64,000 nt of DNA from Candidatus Cloacimonadota bacterium (GTDB lineage Bacteria > Muiribacteriota > UBA6191). The notes beneath the pieces were generated by a model. The model saw nothing but the letters and a program-made list of their open reading frames with translations. It ran no database searches and had not been told where the DNA came from. Each line of letters begins with the position of its first letter. Position 1 is the first letter of the stretch. This document shows, piece by piece, positions 28,801 to 37,066 of this stretch. Where the stretch lies: the NCBI GenBank assembly GCA_023954715.1, contig JAGSHD010000006.1, positions 1 through 64,000 of the forward strand, in the 5' to 3' direction. Made by a program: the position numbers and the translations under genes.

Positions 28801-31800
28801 AGCCGTATATTCAGCTGTACCAGTTGCAACAGAGTAACCATCCGTAGAGCTATAAAGTTCAATTTTATGAAAATCTGCACGATAAGCTGGAGCACTTGCT
28901 CTTAAACGATAAGTACCAGCCGGAAGGGTAAACTCATTATTACTCAAATCAACTATACCAGCCTCATCCTCAACAATTGTCTGTAAACTTCTAGGATTCC
29001 AGGCTAATCCTGTTGATGATCCGCCTCCTATACCCTGACCTTTAATATCGGCTAACAATATATAATCATCTCCGGCTACGCTTTCTGTGGAAGACCCACC
29101 AGAGGTTAAACTTTGCCAAACACCAGCTTTTTTAACCTCCAAATCGTTACCATTCCAACGGATAGTCCCATCAAAACCATTGTTATCAGATGTAGTACGC
29201 ATTCTCATTTTACCATTTACGTCTAACAAATCTGTAGGGGTTGCTACATTTAGACCAAGAAAACCATTTGTTAGATTTGTGTCAGATCCACTATCAACTA
29301 AGTTTGTTGCTCCATAACCTTGAGTGGTTCCACTAGAGTCTTTGAAAATTTCAACAACTGAGAAGATTTCGTTTCCTTCATTTACAGCTACACCAAGCCC
29401 ATTGTTTGGCTTATTAGAACTTGAGAAATGTCGTAACTCAAATACTTTAGTACTGGAAATCATAAATTTACTCGAAATATAGCTATAATTAACCACCCCA
29501 TCAGCCGCAGCAGAAAAGCCGTTTGTTCCAGTTGCTTCTACAAATTGATCTGTTACATTAAAGAACTGCGCTTTGTGGGAGTTTGTTTTATAAGCTGGAG
29601 CTTTGGCGTTAATACGATAAGTGCCAGCTGATAAAATAATTTGATTTGAGTTCAAACTTACAAAATTATCATCGTTATGCACTATTGTTTGAAGTGTTCT
29701 TGTTGTCCATACGTTAAATGTTGCTGTCCCTCCATTTGACCCACTGGGTTGACTATCTACAATTAAAGCATAGCCTTCATATTCACCACCAGATCCACTA
29801 GTCGCTCCGGACTCATCTAGTGATACCCATTCAACACCATCAAATCCTTCAAAGGATCCTGCGTTAAATCGAATCGTCCCTGGGTTTGATCCTCCAGAGT
29901 ATCCTAGTCGCACTCCACCATTTACTTCTAGTTTTTCTAATGGATTTGGGATACCAATACCAAAGTTACCTGTTGTTACAAAAGTATCTAGTGCACCACT
30001 TGTTTCTAAATGAGTTGCTCCATTAGATACTCCAGCCTCAAAAAGCACTCCGTATTGTAAAATATCTCCATTTACATTTAGTACTCCATCAATGTCTAGT
30101 GTGGTCATTGGTGCTGTTGTATTAATACCTACATTACCGGATGGAGTTACAAATAATGCTACTCCAGAGTCTCCTTGGTGAGTGTTAACAACTAAAGGCG
30201 GAAAAGAAGTCGATGCAAAATATGCTTGTTCGGAATTCAAATCATCGACAAACAGAGTTGTAACATCAGCATTACCTGCGATATGTAAGTTAGTTATAGG
30301 GTTTACTGTATTTATACCAACAAACCCATTACTAGAAATAAACATTCCTTGACCTGATTGAGAGTGTAGCGCTAATCCATTATTACTATTTGCTTTTAAT
30401 TTGGACGTCTCAATATATTGACCAGCATTTTGAGCGAATGAGTTTTCTACATTAATGTCTTGAACTTGCCCTAGCCCCACTAAGTTTGAATTTAATGCCT
30501 TCCACGATCTGTCACCAGCGAGAACTTGCCCGGCAGTCGCTGTACCTAAAGCTGCTTCGCTATTGTTCCAAGGGCTTGAGCCATCAGGTAAATAGTTTAA
30601 CTTTAAATTATCTACTTCTTCGGTGCTTAGTTCGTCTGCTGGAATCGCTACAAAAGTACGGTCCCCTCGTAAGTAATCCGAACTACTTCCACCAACGAGG
30701 GCATCTTCTTTTGCTGTCCAAGGTGTAGATCCATCCTTTAATTTGTTTAGTCTTAAATTTGTAACTTCACCTACCAAAAATTGATCGGCAGGTATAGCAA
30801 CAGAATAAGCAATATTCGTATTGGGTACATTAGATAAACCTACTGCTGCTTTATTTAAAGGCTGAAAAGTTTTATCTCCTCTAAAGTAGTCTCCGGTTGT
30901 TGTCTCGATAATTGCATCTTGTTTGTTTGTCCAAGGAGCCGTACCGTTTGCCAAGTTACCCGATTTTAAACCACTCACTTCATTTGTTGTGAATTGATCG
31001 GCTGCTATAGAACTAGAATAAGCAATATTTGAATTAGGAACCAAATTTAAACCCACTGCAGCTTTATCTAAAGTCTGAAAAGTTTTATCACCTCGAAAGT
31101 ATTGTGTTGAATCACCTGTTGGTAAAGTATTACTTGTCCAAGGACTTGTACCATTTGCCAGAGTGTTATTTTTTAAATTAGAAACCTCGGACCCAGTAAA
31201 AGCATCCGATGCTTTTGATTGTTGATTATTCAAACGATAATCTACATAACTGGCCACCGCTGAACTACTAGCTACTTTCATATCACTATTAGTAGTTAAT
31301 ACAGTCTCTAGGTAGGACATGGGGAGTTGAAGATAGTTGCTTACTAAATTTAATCCTAATTGACTCTTAGTTACATTATGAGGATTATCTACTCTTGATA
31401 AATGACTAACTAAGTCTGGGTTTTCTAATTCAAAACCAGTAACATTAACTGTAGAAATCTGTGAGGCAACATAATCTGCTACTGCCTTAGAAGAAGGTAC
31501 ACGTGAGGCATCTGTAGTGCCTAAAACAGTTTGAAACATAGTCATAGGCAATTGCTTTACATCATCGACTTGAGCTAAACCTACTTGCTCTTTGGTTACA
31601 TTATGAGGATTTGTGACATTTGCTTGGTGATCTAAAAGATTTTGCCCTAAACTATCAATAGCTGGTGCCAAACTACTTTGAGTAAAGTCAACTAACACTA
31701 AGCTAATGGCCTCATCTATTTTTAAGAATAACTCTTGGGTTGTAAGACCTGAGATTTTTTGGGAGTTGATTGAATTTATACTTACAGGTAATGTTACTAG

Positions 31801-32151
31801 TTTAGTTCGTGTTGATAAATCCTCATTATTTACAGCTAACTGAACATAATATGACTTACTTAAATTTGGTAAACATGGACCTACTTGTAGCGAAAAAACA
31901 CCATCTTTTACTTCTACCGACTCAAACACTTGTGTGTAGTCCCCTTGTAAAGAGTCCATGGATGCGAATAAATCAAATCTCATTTGCACTGTTTGAAATC
32001 CAGACACTGAAGTCCCGTTTTCATCAGACAGTATTCCGGAGTATTGAAAAGTTGCTTGGGAATCTCCTCCATTTATACATGTCGCTGCTTGTACAGCGGA
32101 ACTTAATGTCATAGCTATAGTGATGTAAAAGATATATATGAAATAATTCAT
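25891..32151 (-). CDS. Giant secreted fibre/adhesin-like protein with phage G2-type C-terminal domain
   Basis: The 2086-residue protein shares its signal peptide, N-terminal Cys module and tail-fibre-like shaft with its two neighbours. It carries three copies of a jelly-roll module of about 155 residues (near 787-944, 1025-1183 and 1265-1417; pattern TRTLQTI, LPAGTYRL, FEVRHY). Residues 1524-1884 hold about 22 copies of a 15-residue GG..N.A..YS repeat that should form a YadA-head-type beta roll. The C-terminus (about 1940-2050) starts with GGADYAEYFATDETLVAGDVV, which resembles the phage Peptidase_G2/IMC autoproteolytic chaperone, and ends in a coiled coil. The ATG is preceded by GGAGGGGAA. 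No membrane-anchoring barrel is visible. Surface or extracellular fibre is the best inference. Confidence 0.87.
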   Translation of the reverse strand: MNYFIYIFYITIAMTLSSAVQAATCINGGDSQATFQYSGILSDENGTSVSGFQTVQMRFDLFASMDSLQGDYTQVFESVEVKDGVFSLQVGPCLPNLSKSYYVQLAVNNEDLSTRTKLVTLPVSINSINSQKISGLTTQELFLKIDEAISLVLVDFTQSSLAPAIDSLGQNLLDHQANVTNPHNVTKEQVGLAQVDDVKQLPMTMFQTVLGTTDASRVPSSKAVADYVASQISTVNVTGFELENPDLVSHLSRVDNPHNVTKSQLGLNLVSNYLQLPMSYLETVLTTNSDMKVASSSAVASYVDYRLNNQQSKASDAFTGSEVSNLKNNTLANGTSPWTSNTLPTGDSTQYFRGDKTFQTLDKAAVGLNLVPNSNIAYSSSIAADQFTTNEVSGLKSGNLANGTAPWTNKQDAIIETTTGDYFRGDKTFQPLNKAAVGLSNVPNTNIAYSVAIPADQFLVGEVTNLRLNKLKDGSTPWTAKEDALVGGSSSDYLRGDRTFVAIPADELSTEEVDNLKLNYLPDGSSPWNNSEAALGTATAGQVLAGDRSWKALNSNLVGLGQVQDINVENSFAQNAGQYIETSKLKANSNNGLALHSQSGQGMFISSNGFVGINTVNPITNLHIAGNADVTTLFVDDLNSEQAYFASTSFPPLVVNTHQGDSGVALFVTPSGNVGINTTAPMTTLDIDGVLNVNGDILQYGVLFEAGVSNGATHLETSGALDTFVTTGNFGIGIPNPLEKLEVNGGVRLGYSGGSNPGTIRFNAGSFEGFDGVEWVSLDESGATSGSGGEYEGYALIVDSQPSGSNGGTATFNVWTTRTLQTIVHNDDNFVSLNSNQIILSAGTYRINAKAPAYKTNSHKAQFFNVTDQFVEATGTNGFSAAADGVVNYSYISSKFMISSTKVFELRHFSSSNKPNNGLGVAVNEGNEIFSVVEIFKDSSGTTQGYGATNLVDSGSDTNLTNGFLGLNVATPTDLLDVNGKMRMRTTSDNNGFDGTIRWNGNDLEVKKAGVWQSLTSGGSSTESVAGDDYILLADIKGQGIGGGSSTGLAWNPRSLQTIVEDEAGIVDLSNNEFTLPAGTYRLRASAPAYRADFHKIELYSSTDGYSVATGTAEYTANGSNIQTRSELSTRFTIAVSTTYYIRHFIKIAQTNNGLGVDTAEGTNTFTQVEIFRENEGSTGGSGSGATNLVDSGSDTNLTNGFLGLNVPNPTDLLDVNGKMRMRTTSDNNGFDGTIRWSGNDLEVKKAGVWQSLTSGGSSAGSSSAGDDYALIVDRKDGATTGGAAPSASWTTRTLQTIIQNENNIVQLLNDKFTLQPGTYHMDIDAPASIVARHQIVLVDSNTNEVLVTGTAAVASSAGVQSRSLISTKMTLATTRTFEVRHYIQVSTGTSDLGVSTQLDHSIYTRVQVWKLNGGSGNEPSNELSDSDNDTFIDVEKTADADTISFNTNGTQRMFISSNGNVGIGIPNPNNMLHLDGGITIGHTGAASIGTIRFNEVHFEGYDGNDWKVLDALPRGSLNQNDESGTSAIISGGVSNIASGSYSVVSGGYSNIASATYSAVSGGYSNVAASTYAAVAGGTSNQANGNATFIGGGGFNQADGTYSLVSGGYTNQANGGYSVVSGGYTNQANGTYSVVAGGDNNEALANYSVVSGGSSNKATDSYTTIGGGNGNKADADYGTISGGYFNETFGIHNTISGGKTNKTVADYSTIGGGQENWAIGNYSVVAGGVSNQAKGAKSAVGGGNANFAEGLNSTISGGDSNLSNGTSSTIGGGEDNETKDTWNTISGGRSNITSAIYSTISGGDSNVATGSYSFIGGGKLNTSKGGFSIVGGGQDNHASGFKSTVGGGQSNYANGSYSVIPGGELMTVNGANSFGFNSTGVAKASTAANSAVFLVEGFGINTLAPAKDLHVVGDQLIEGSLCIGTEANCGSLNGFGNLYSQGTFGSGGADYAEYFATDETLVAGDVVGFDKVTGKVRKYQKGDKLVGIISTKPGMVGAGNRDPKTHALVGLLGQLPVTRNQVTIRDAGVYTKDGQKIGLLLADGNVYINLNPADETNLLKEKLKKQQQQLDELSKKMNYLLQNQKN
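28379..28600 (-). repeat. Direct repeat, copy 1, in the second giant fibre gene
   Basis: This block matches 29093-29314 in the same orientation with only about six mismatches over 222 bases, offset by exactly 714 bases (238 codons). It encodes the linker between successive jelly-roll modules. The in-frame offset shows duplication of a whole coding cassette. Confidence 0.9.
29093..29314 (-). repeat. Direct repeat, copy 2, in the second giant fibre gene
   Basis: This is the partner of the block at 28379-28600, about 97 percent identical by manual alignment. The jelly-roll modules between the copies are much more diverged than the linkers, which suggests gene conversion or strong constraint on the linkers. 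Confidence 0.9.
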
Positions 32152-32912
32152 TTCCCCTCCGATATGAATTTTAAAAGATTTTTATATGATGTTGTATAAT
32201 GAAAAGATAAAACTGATGTATATATTTAAACAAGCTAATACAAGTACAAACAACAAAGTTAATGCTAGGGCTTTTTACTAACTAAGTCAAGAAATTACAG
32301 TCTATACACTAGCAAATGTTTCTATTTTATTATCTTAATTATCTCTTATGCTCATCTAAACTATATAGTTGTTCTTATTAATTTTTGTATTCCTTTACTT
32401 TACTTTCATTTTAAGGAGCTTTCTACTTACAATCAATGCTCTATATCTGACGCACGAAAGAAGCCGATCCAATTGATCTGCCTAAAATTAATTAAGAAGT
32501 CTCTAATGTATATTAAATAATTTAGGTTTTGCTCGAGCATTTTTAGTCGTGCGTTTTGGGTTTTTTGAAGTTGCTTTTAAGAGTTTATCTATTTTTCTTG
32601 ATCTGTAAGTTTTTAATTTAGATTTTTGATCGCTTGAACAGAAAGCAATTGTAACTCATACCGTATCTAACTGCTTTGTAGCGACTCTCGTTGGTCGTGA
32701 CTGAATCTCTATGAAGGCCTTGTAACTCTTAGGTTACTAAGCTCCGTTCAGAACAGCTGTAGAAAGGTTTGAATATATCTATTGGTACCACTTATTCCTA
32801 CACTAATATCCCCTACAATTTGTACTTCTATCACTTGATTTACACAATCTTTTCCATACATCTAATCTGGAAACTAGTAAGGTGGCCTATAGATGCATAG
32901 TAATAATACGGT
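32152..32912. other. Long non-coding gap between second and third giant fibre genes
   Basis: About 760 bases have no supported gene. The left part should hold the promoter of the second giant gene. The part near 32640-32760 looks visibly richer in G and C and has short inverted repeats, such as GTAAC/GTTAC and overlapping CTTAG/CTAAG near 32722-32741. Short stop-free stretches exist on the minus strand but no start codon with a ribosome binding site. It could be a decayed gene, a mobile-element remnant or a structured RNA; I cannot decide. Confidence 0.45.
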
Positions 32913-35900
32913 CTATGGAAGCTCCCTAACTAAAAATCCACTAAAACTTGATAAATGAGGTTGAAAGAGTAAATCTCTACTCACTGTATCACCGTTTGAA
33001 ACTTTTACTTGAACAGCTTTACTTGCAGGGATGTAAAATAAGTTACTTGCATTACAATTTATGTCTCTTACAATGCCCATAGAACACTTAGACTCTTTAC
33101 GAAGAGTCCCATCTATATGAATTTCAAGCTTTATCAGTTTATTTATTCCTACAGCACCTACCGTTATCCCTGCATTAATCTGATATAACCCTGCTACCGG
33201 GGTCGTAAATGTATATGTGCCTGTATTGTAGTTGTTTCCATAGTCAAAGTCTTCAACAGCCCAATTTACTACAGATACACCTGCAGCTAGAGACTGGTTT
33301 GATGGTGATAGCTTTGCTGAAAATGCTACGGTATTTCCTATAAATGAGTTGTCTGGAAGCTTTACTTTATCGACCTTAGCGACTCCATTTACATGTAGTT
33401 TTTCTTGTGCTTCAACTACTCCTAACCCTAAACTCCCTGTTTGTAAAAAAGTAGCTATTTCGGAACCCGAAGCATATATAGCTAAACGATTAGCTGGTTT
33501 ACCTGCATCATTTGTTGCTCTTGAACCAATAGTATATCTTGATGTTCCTGCATGTTGAAATTTTATCTGCGATACTTGGCTACTTGTATTGGACCCTAAG
33601 AAAATATTAGCGTGATCTGGAGAAACTATATCTAATATGGCTCCAGGGCTTGATTTACCAATTCCGACATAACCACCACCATTTAATACAAATTTATCTG
33701 TAGCACCACTACCAGAAGCAGATAAATATATATTTCCTGCTGTTGTGAACATCCCAATGTCATTCGCTCCATTATAGTTTCTTTTGATGCCGTGGTTACC
33801 ATTACCAAAGGATAACTGACCACCTTGGTTAGAAGAATTACCCACTGTTATTTGAGGATTAGCGTCATCTAATACATGTAAAGTTGTTGCAGGAGCTATT
33901 GTGCCTATACCTAATTTACCTTCAATACTTGCATCTCCACGAACATCTAATGCAGTAGATGGCGCGTAAGTACCTATGCCCATACTTCCTGTTTGTAAAA
34001 AAGTTGCAATCTCAGATGCTTTTCCTTGATTATAAATAGCTAATCTATCTACTCCAGTACCGTCAACAGATCCTCTAGAATCTAGACTCCACTTTATTGT
34101 ACCATTATGACTTAAGGTTAGGTTTGCTACTGTATTAGCTGCGCTAGAGTCTAAGGTTGCTACAGCATGGCTCGCAGATTTCACATGTAAAGAAGTAGAT
34201 GGTGCCGCAATTCCAATACCTAAGTTGGCACTCGAATCCAATGCCATTTTTGCAGTACCTCCACTTTTAAAATAGTAAGTATTTGTACTTCTTTGAAAAC
34301 CAATATAATCACCACTATCATCAAAGTTCAGCTTAGGAATAACTCCTGTGTCATAATCTAAATGTAAATGAGTATCACCAATACTAATTCGATCCCCATT
34401 GACTGCACCAGAAAAACCTACATTTAATCCGTTTGAAAAAACTCCATTACCTACAACATCTAAGTTTTCAACCGGAACCTTACCTATACCAATATTACCA
34501 CCCTGATTAAATGTCATTAACTCATTATTACTAGCGTCCAATATGGCAAACCGGTGAGCATCAGTAGAGTTTTTCGATCTTAATCGCCATTTAGTTGCTC
34601 CACTTGCTTGGTACTCTGTATCAAAATAAAATGAACTATCTACATCATTGGTTTGACTTGTATCGGCTGATCCTCCATTGATAGTTAAACCTGTAAGGCT
34701 TAAGACACCTGCCCAAGGACTTGTGCCATCCGCAAGAGTATTAGCCTTTAAAGCCGTCACTTCTGGGCCTGTTAATTGATCTGCTGGAATTGCTTGTTTG
34801 TAAAATGCAACTTGATCTACATATTCAGCAACAGCAGAACTACTTGGTACATCTAATTCACTACTTGTATCTATATAGGATTTTCTATCAGACTCAAAGA
34901 TGTAACTGCCTTCACTTTGTCCAATGGGAGTACCGTATTGTAAAATTGGTCCATTGATATTAATAGGACCCTTTACTTCTAATGGATACATTGGATTTGT
35001 TGTTTGTACTCCTACATTGCCAGATTCTGCAACGATAAATGATAGTCCCTGCTCACCTGGTGATGTATTTATCATCAACGGAGGCATTGAAGTTGACTCA
35101 AAAGATGCTGTTTGACCAAATACATCTTGAATATGAGCTGTACCCATAACATCTAAATCATGTTTTGGATCCATCGTCTTGATACCAATAAAACCATTCG
35201 AGCTAATCAACATTCCTTGACCGGATTGATTTTCTATTCTTAATCCATTTGATGTGTTTGCTTGTATTTTTGAAGTTGAAATAAATTGATTATCATGTTG
35301 CACAAATGAGTCTAAGACATTTACATTTTTTACGTGACCTAAACCAACTGCAACTGGATCGAGTTGTCGCCAAGATCGATCTCCAACTAATACTTGACCT
35401 GCTGTTGCTGCTCCAAGGCTAGCTTCACTATTCGTCCATGGACTGGATCCATCTAACAAATAGTTCATTTTTAAATTATCTACTTCTGTTGTTGTTATCT
35501 GATCTGCTGGAATCCCTACAAAAATTCTATCCCCTCTCAAATAGCTAGAACTTGAACCATTAGGTAGAATATCTTCTTTTGCTGTCCACGGCGTAGAGCC
35601 ATCCTTTAACTTATTTGCTCTTAAGTTTGCTACCTCACTTACTAAAAACTGATCTGCAGGTATAGTCACCGAGTAAGCAATATTAGTATTTGGTACATTA
35701 GAAAGACCTACAGCCGCTTTATTTAACGGTTGAAAAGTTTTATCCCCTCTAAAATAGTCTCCTGTAGTTGTCTCGATAATTGCATCCTGTTTATTAGCCC
35801 AAGGAGTAGTACCATTTGCCAGAGTATTATTTTTCAAATTAGAGACCTCTGACCCAGTGAAAGCATCTGACGCTTTTGATTGTTGATTATTTAAACGATA

Positions 35901-36812
35901 ATCCACATAACTTGCTACCGCTGAACTACTAGCAACCTTCATATCACTATTAGTTGTTAATACTGTCTCTAGATATGACATAGGGAGTTGAAGATAATTA
36001 CTTACTAAGTTTAATCCTAATTGACTCTTAGTTACATTATGAGGATTATCTACTCTTGATAAATGACTAACTAAGTCTGGATTTTTTAATTCAAAACCAG
36101 TAACATTAACTGTAGAAATCTGTGACGCAACATACTCAGCTACAGCCTTAGAAGAAGGTACACGAAAGGCATCTGTAGTACCTAAATCTGTCTGAAACAT
36201 GCTCATAGGCAATTGCTTTACATTATCTACTTGAGATAAGCCTACTTGCTCCTTAGTAACACTATGAGGGTTGGTTATTTTAGCTTGATGCTCTAAAAGG
36301 TTTTGTCCTAAACTATCAATAGCGGGAGCAATACTGTTTTCTGCAAAATCAACCAAAACTAAACTAATGGACTCATCAATCTTTGAAAATAGCTCTCGAG
36401 TAGTTAAACCTGATAACTTTTCTGAGTTAATAGAGTTAATGCTAACCGGTAATGTAACTAATTTTGTTCGAGATGCTAAATCTTCATTATTTACTGCCAA
36501 CTGAACAAAATAGGATTGACTTAAATTAGGTAAACAAGGGCCCACTTCTATTGAGAATATACCATCTTTAACTTCTACGGTTTCAAAAATTTGTGAATAG
36601 TCTCCTTGTACCCCATCAACACTAGAATATAAATCAAAGCGCATCTGTACCGTTTGAAAACCTGACAAACTTTGACCAGCATCATCTGTTAAAACTCCCG
36701 AGTACTGAAAGTGAGCTTGTGCATCTCCTCCATTTAAACAAGACATAGCAAAAATATTAGAACTAACATAGCAAAATAAAACAGTGTGCAAGAAAGTAGT
36801 AAAAACCTTCAT
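32913..36812 (-). CDS. Giant secreted fibre/adhesin-like protein with C1q-like tip
   Basis: The 1299-residue protein is the shortest of the three paralogues. Signal peptide, N-terminal Cys module (CLNGGDAQ and VGPCLPNL) and shaft repeats closely match the second giant protein; the first 500 residues are nearly collinear with it but lack one shaft repeat of about 67 residues. The middle has repeated LGIGIAAPSTSLHV-type motifs and no YadA-head array. The last 145 residues are C1q/TNF-like (YTFTTPVAGLYQINAGITV) with Cys1243 and Cys1253 in the same CX9C spacing as in the first protein. The start is preceded by GGGGGAAAA. It is likely exported and trimeric by analogy with C1q and tail-fibre folds. 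Confidence 0.86.
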   Translation of the reverse strand: MKVFTTFLHTVLFCYVSSNIFAMSCLNGGDAQAHFQYSGVLTDDAGQSLSGFQTVQMRFDLYSSVDGVQGDYSQIFETVEVKDGIFSIEVGPCLPNLSQSYFVQLAVNNEDLASRTKLVTLPVSINSINSEKLSGLTTRELFSKIDESISLVLVDFAENSIAPAIDSLGQNLLEHQAKITNPHSVTKEQVGLSQVDNVKQLPMSMFQTDLGTTDAFRVPSSKAVAEYVASQISTVNVTGFELKNPDLVSHLSRVDNPHNVTKSQLGLNLVSNYLQLPMSYLETVLTTNSDMKVASSSAVASYVDYRLNNQQSKASDAFTGSEVSNLKNNTLANGTTPWANKQDAIIETTTGDYFRGDKTFQPLNKAAVGLSNVPNTNIAYSVTIPADQFLVSEVANLRANKLKDGSTPWTAKEDILPNGSSSSYLRGDRIFVGIPADQITTTEVDNLKMNYLLDGSSPWTNSEASLGAATAGQVLVGDRSWRQLDPVAVGLGHVKNVNVLDSFVQHDNQFISTSKIQANTSNGLRIENQSGQGMLISSNGFIGIKTMDPKHDLDVMGTAHIQDVFGQTASFESTSMPPLMINTSPGEQGLSFIVAESGNVGVQTTNPMYPLEVKGPININGPILQYGTPIGQSEGSYIFESDRKSYIDTSSELDVPSSSAVAEYVDQVAFYKQAIPADQLTGPEVTALKANTLADGTSPWAGVLSLTGLTINGGSADTSQTNDVDSSFYFDTEYQASGATKWRLRSKNSTDAHRFAILDASNNELMTFNQGGNIGIGKVPVENLDVVGNGVFSNGLNVGFSGAVNGDRISIGDTHLHLDYDTGVIPKLNFDDSGDYIGFQRSTNTYYFKSGGTAKMALDSSANLGIGIAAPSTSLHVKSASHAVATLDSSAANTVANLTLSHNGTIKWSLDSRGSVDGTGVDRLAIYNQGKASEIATFLQTGSMGIGTYAPSTALDVRGDASIEGKLGIGTIAPATTLHVLDDANPQITVGNSSNQGGQLSFGNGNHGIKRNYNGANDIGMFTTAGNIYLSASGSGATDKFVLNGGGYVGIGKSSPGAILDIVSPDHANIFLGSNTSSQVSQIKFQHAGTSRYTIGSRATNDAGKPANRLAIYASGSEIATFLQTGSLGLGVVEAQEKLHVNGVAKVDKVKLPDNSFIGNTVAFSAKLSPSNQSLAAGVSVVNWAVEDFDYGNNYNTGTYTFTTPVAGLYQINAGITVGAVGINKLIKLEIHIDGTLRKESKCSMGIVRDINCNASNLFYIPASKAVQVKVSNGDTVSRDLLFQPHLSSFSGFLVRELP
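35861..36130 (-). repeat. DNA block shared with the second giant fibre gene
   Basis: This stretch is nearly identical to 31199-31470 in the second giant gene, with mostly synonymous differences in the visible alignment. It encodes the shaft segment around VASSSAVASYVDYRL and the preceding NPHNVTKSQLGL repeat. The similarity drops outside the N-terminal half of the genes. Confidence 0.85.
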
Positions 36813-37066
36813 TTTTCCCCCAAAAACTTATTTTTAATTGATAAACAAATTTTAGCACATATCAAATCATTTAGGATAAAAAAGAAAAACTATTTGCTAA
36901 TCGAGGATTTTATTCTCAATTTTTAAGAAATTTATACAAAAGCTACTTAAAATTCGATATTTTTTTGTTATTTCTTATATTCAATAAAAGTAAAATTTCA
37001 ATATTCCGAAAGATATTTAAGAATCATAGATAATTCAAAATAAAACAGGAACCTATTTACATCATT

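Noticed and set aside
28466..29317. Plus-strand frames inside the second fibre gene that look alike
   Set aside because: Their similarity comes from the 222-base direct repeats on the coding strand; no start signals are present.
20126..36812. Prophage
   Set aside because: Tail-fibre-like repeats are present but no capsid, portal, terminase, baseplate, lysis or integrase genes occur, and each fibre has a signal peptide, unlike phage fibres.
20126..36812. Type Vc trimeric autotransporters
   Set aside because: Head-type repeats occur, but the C-termini are C1q-like or G2-like and no membrane-anchor barrel is seen.
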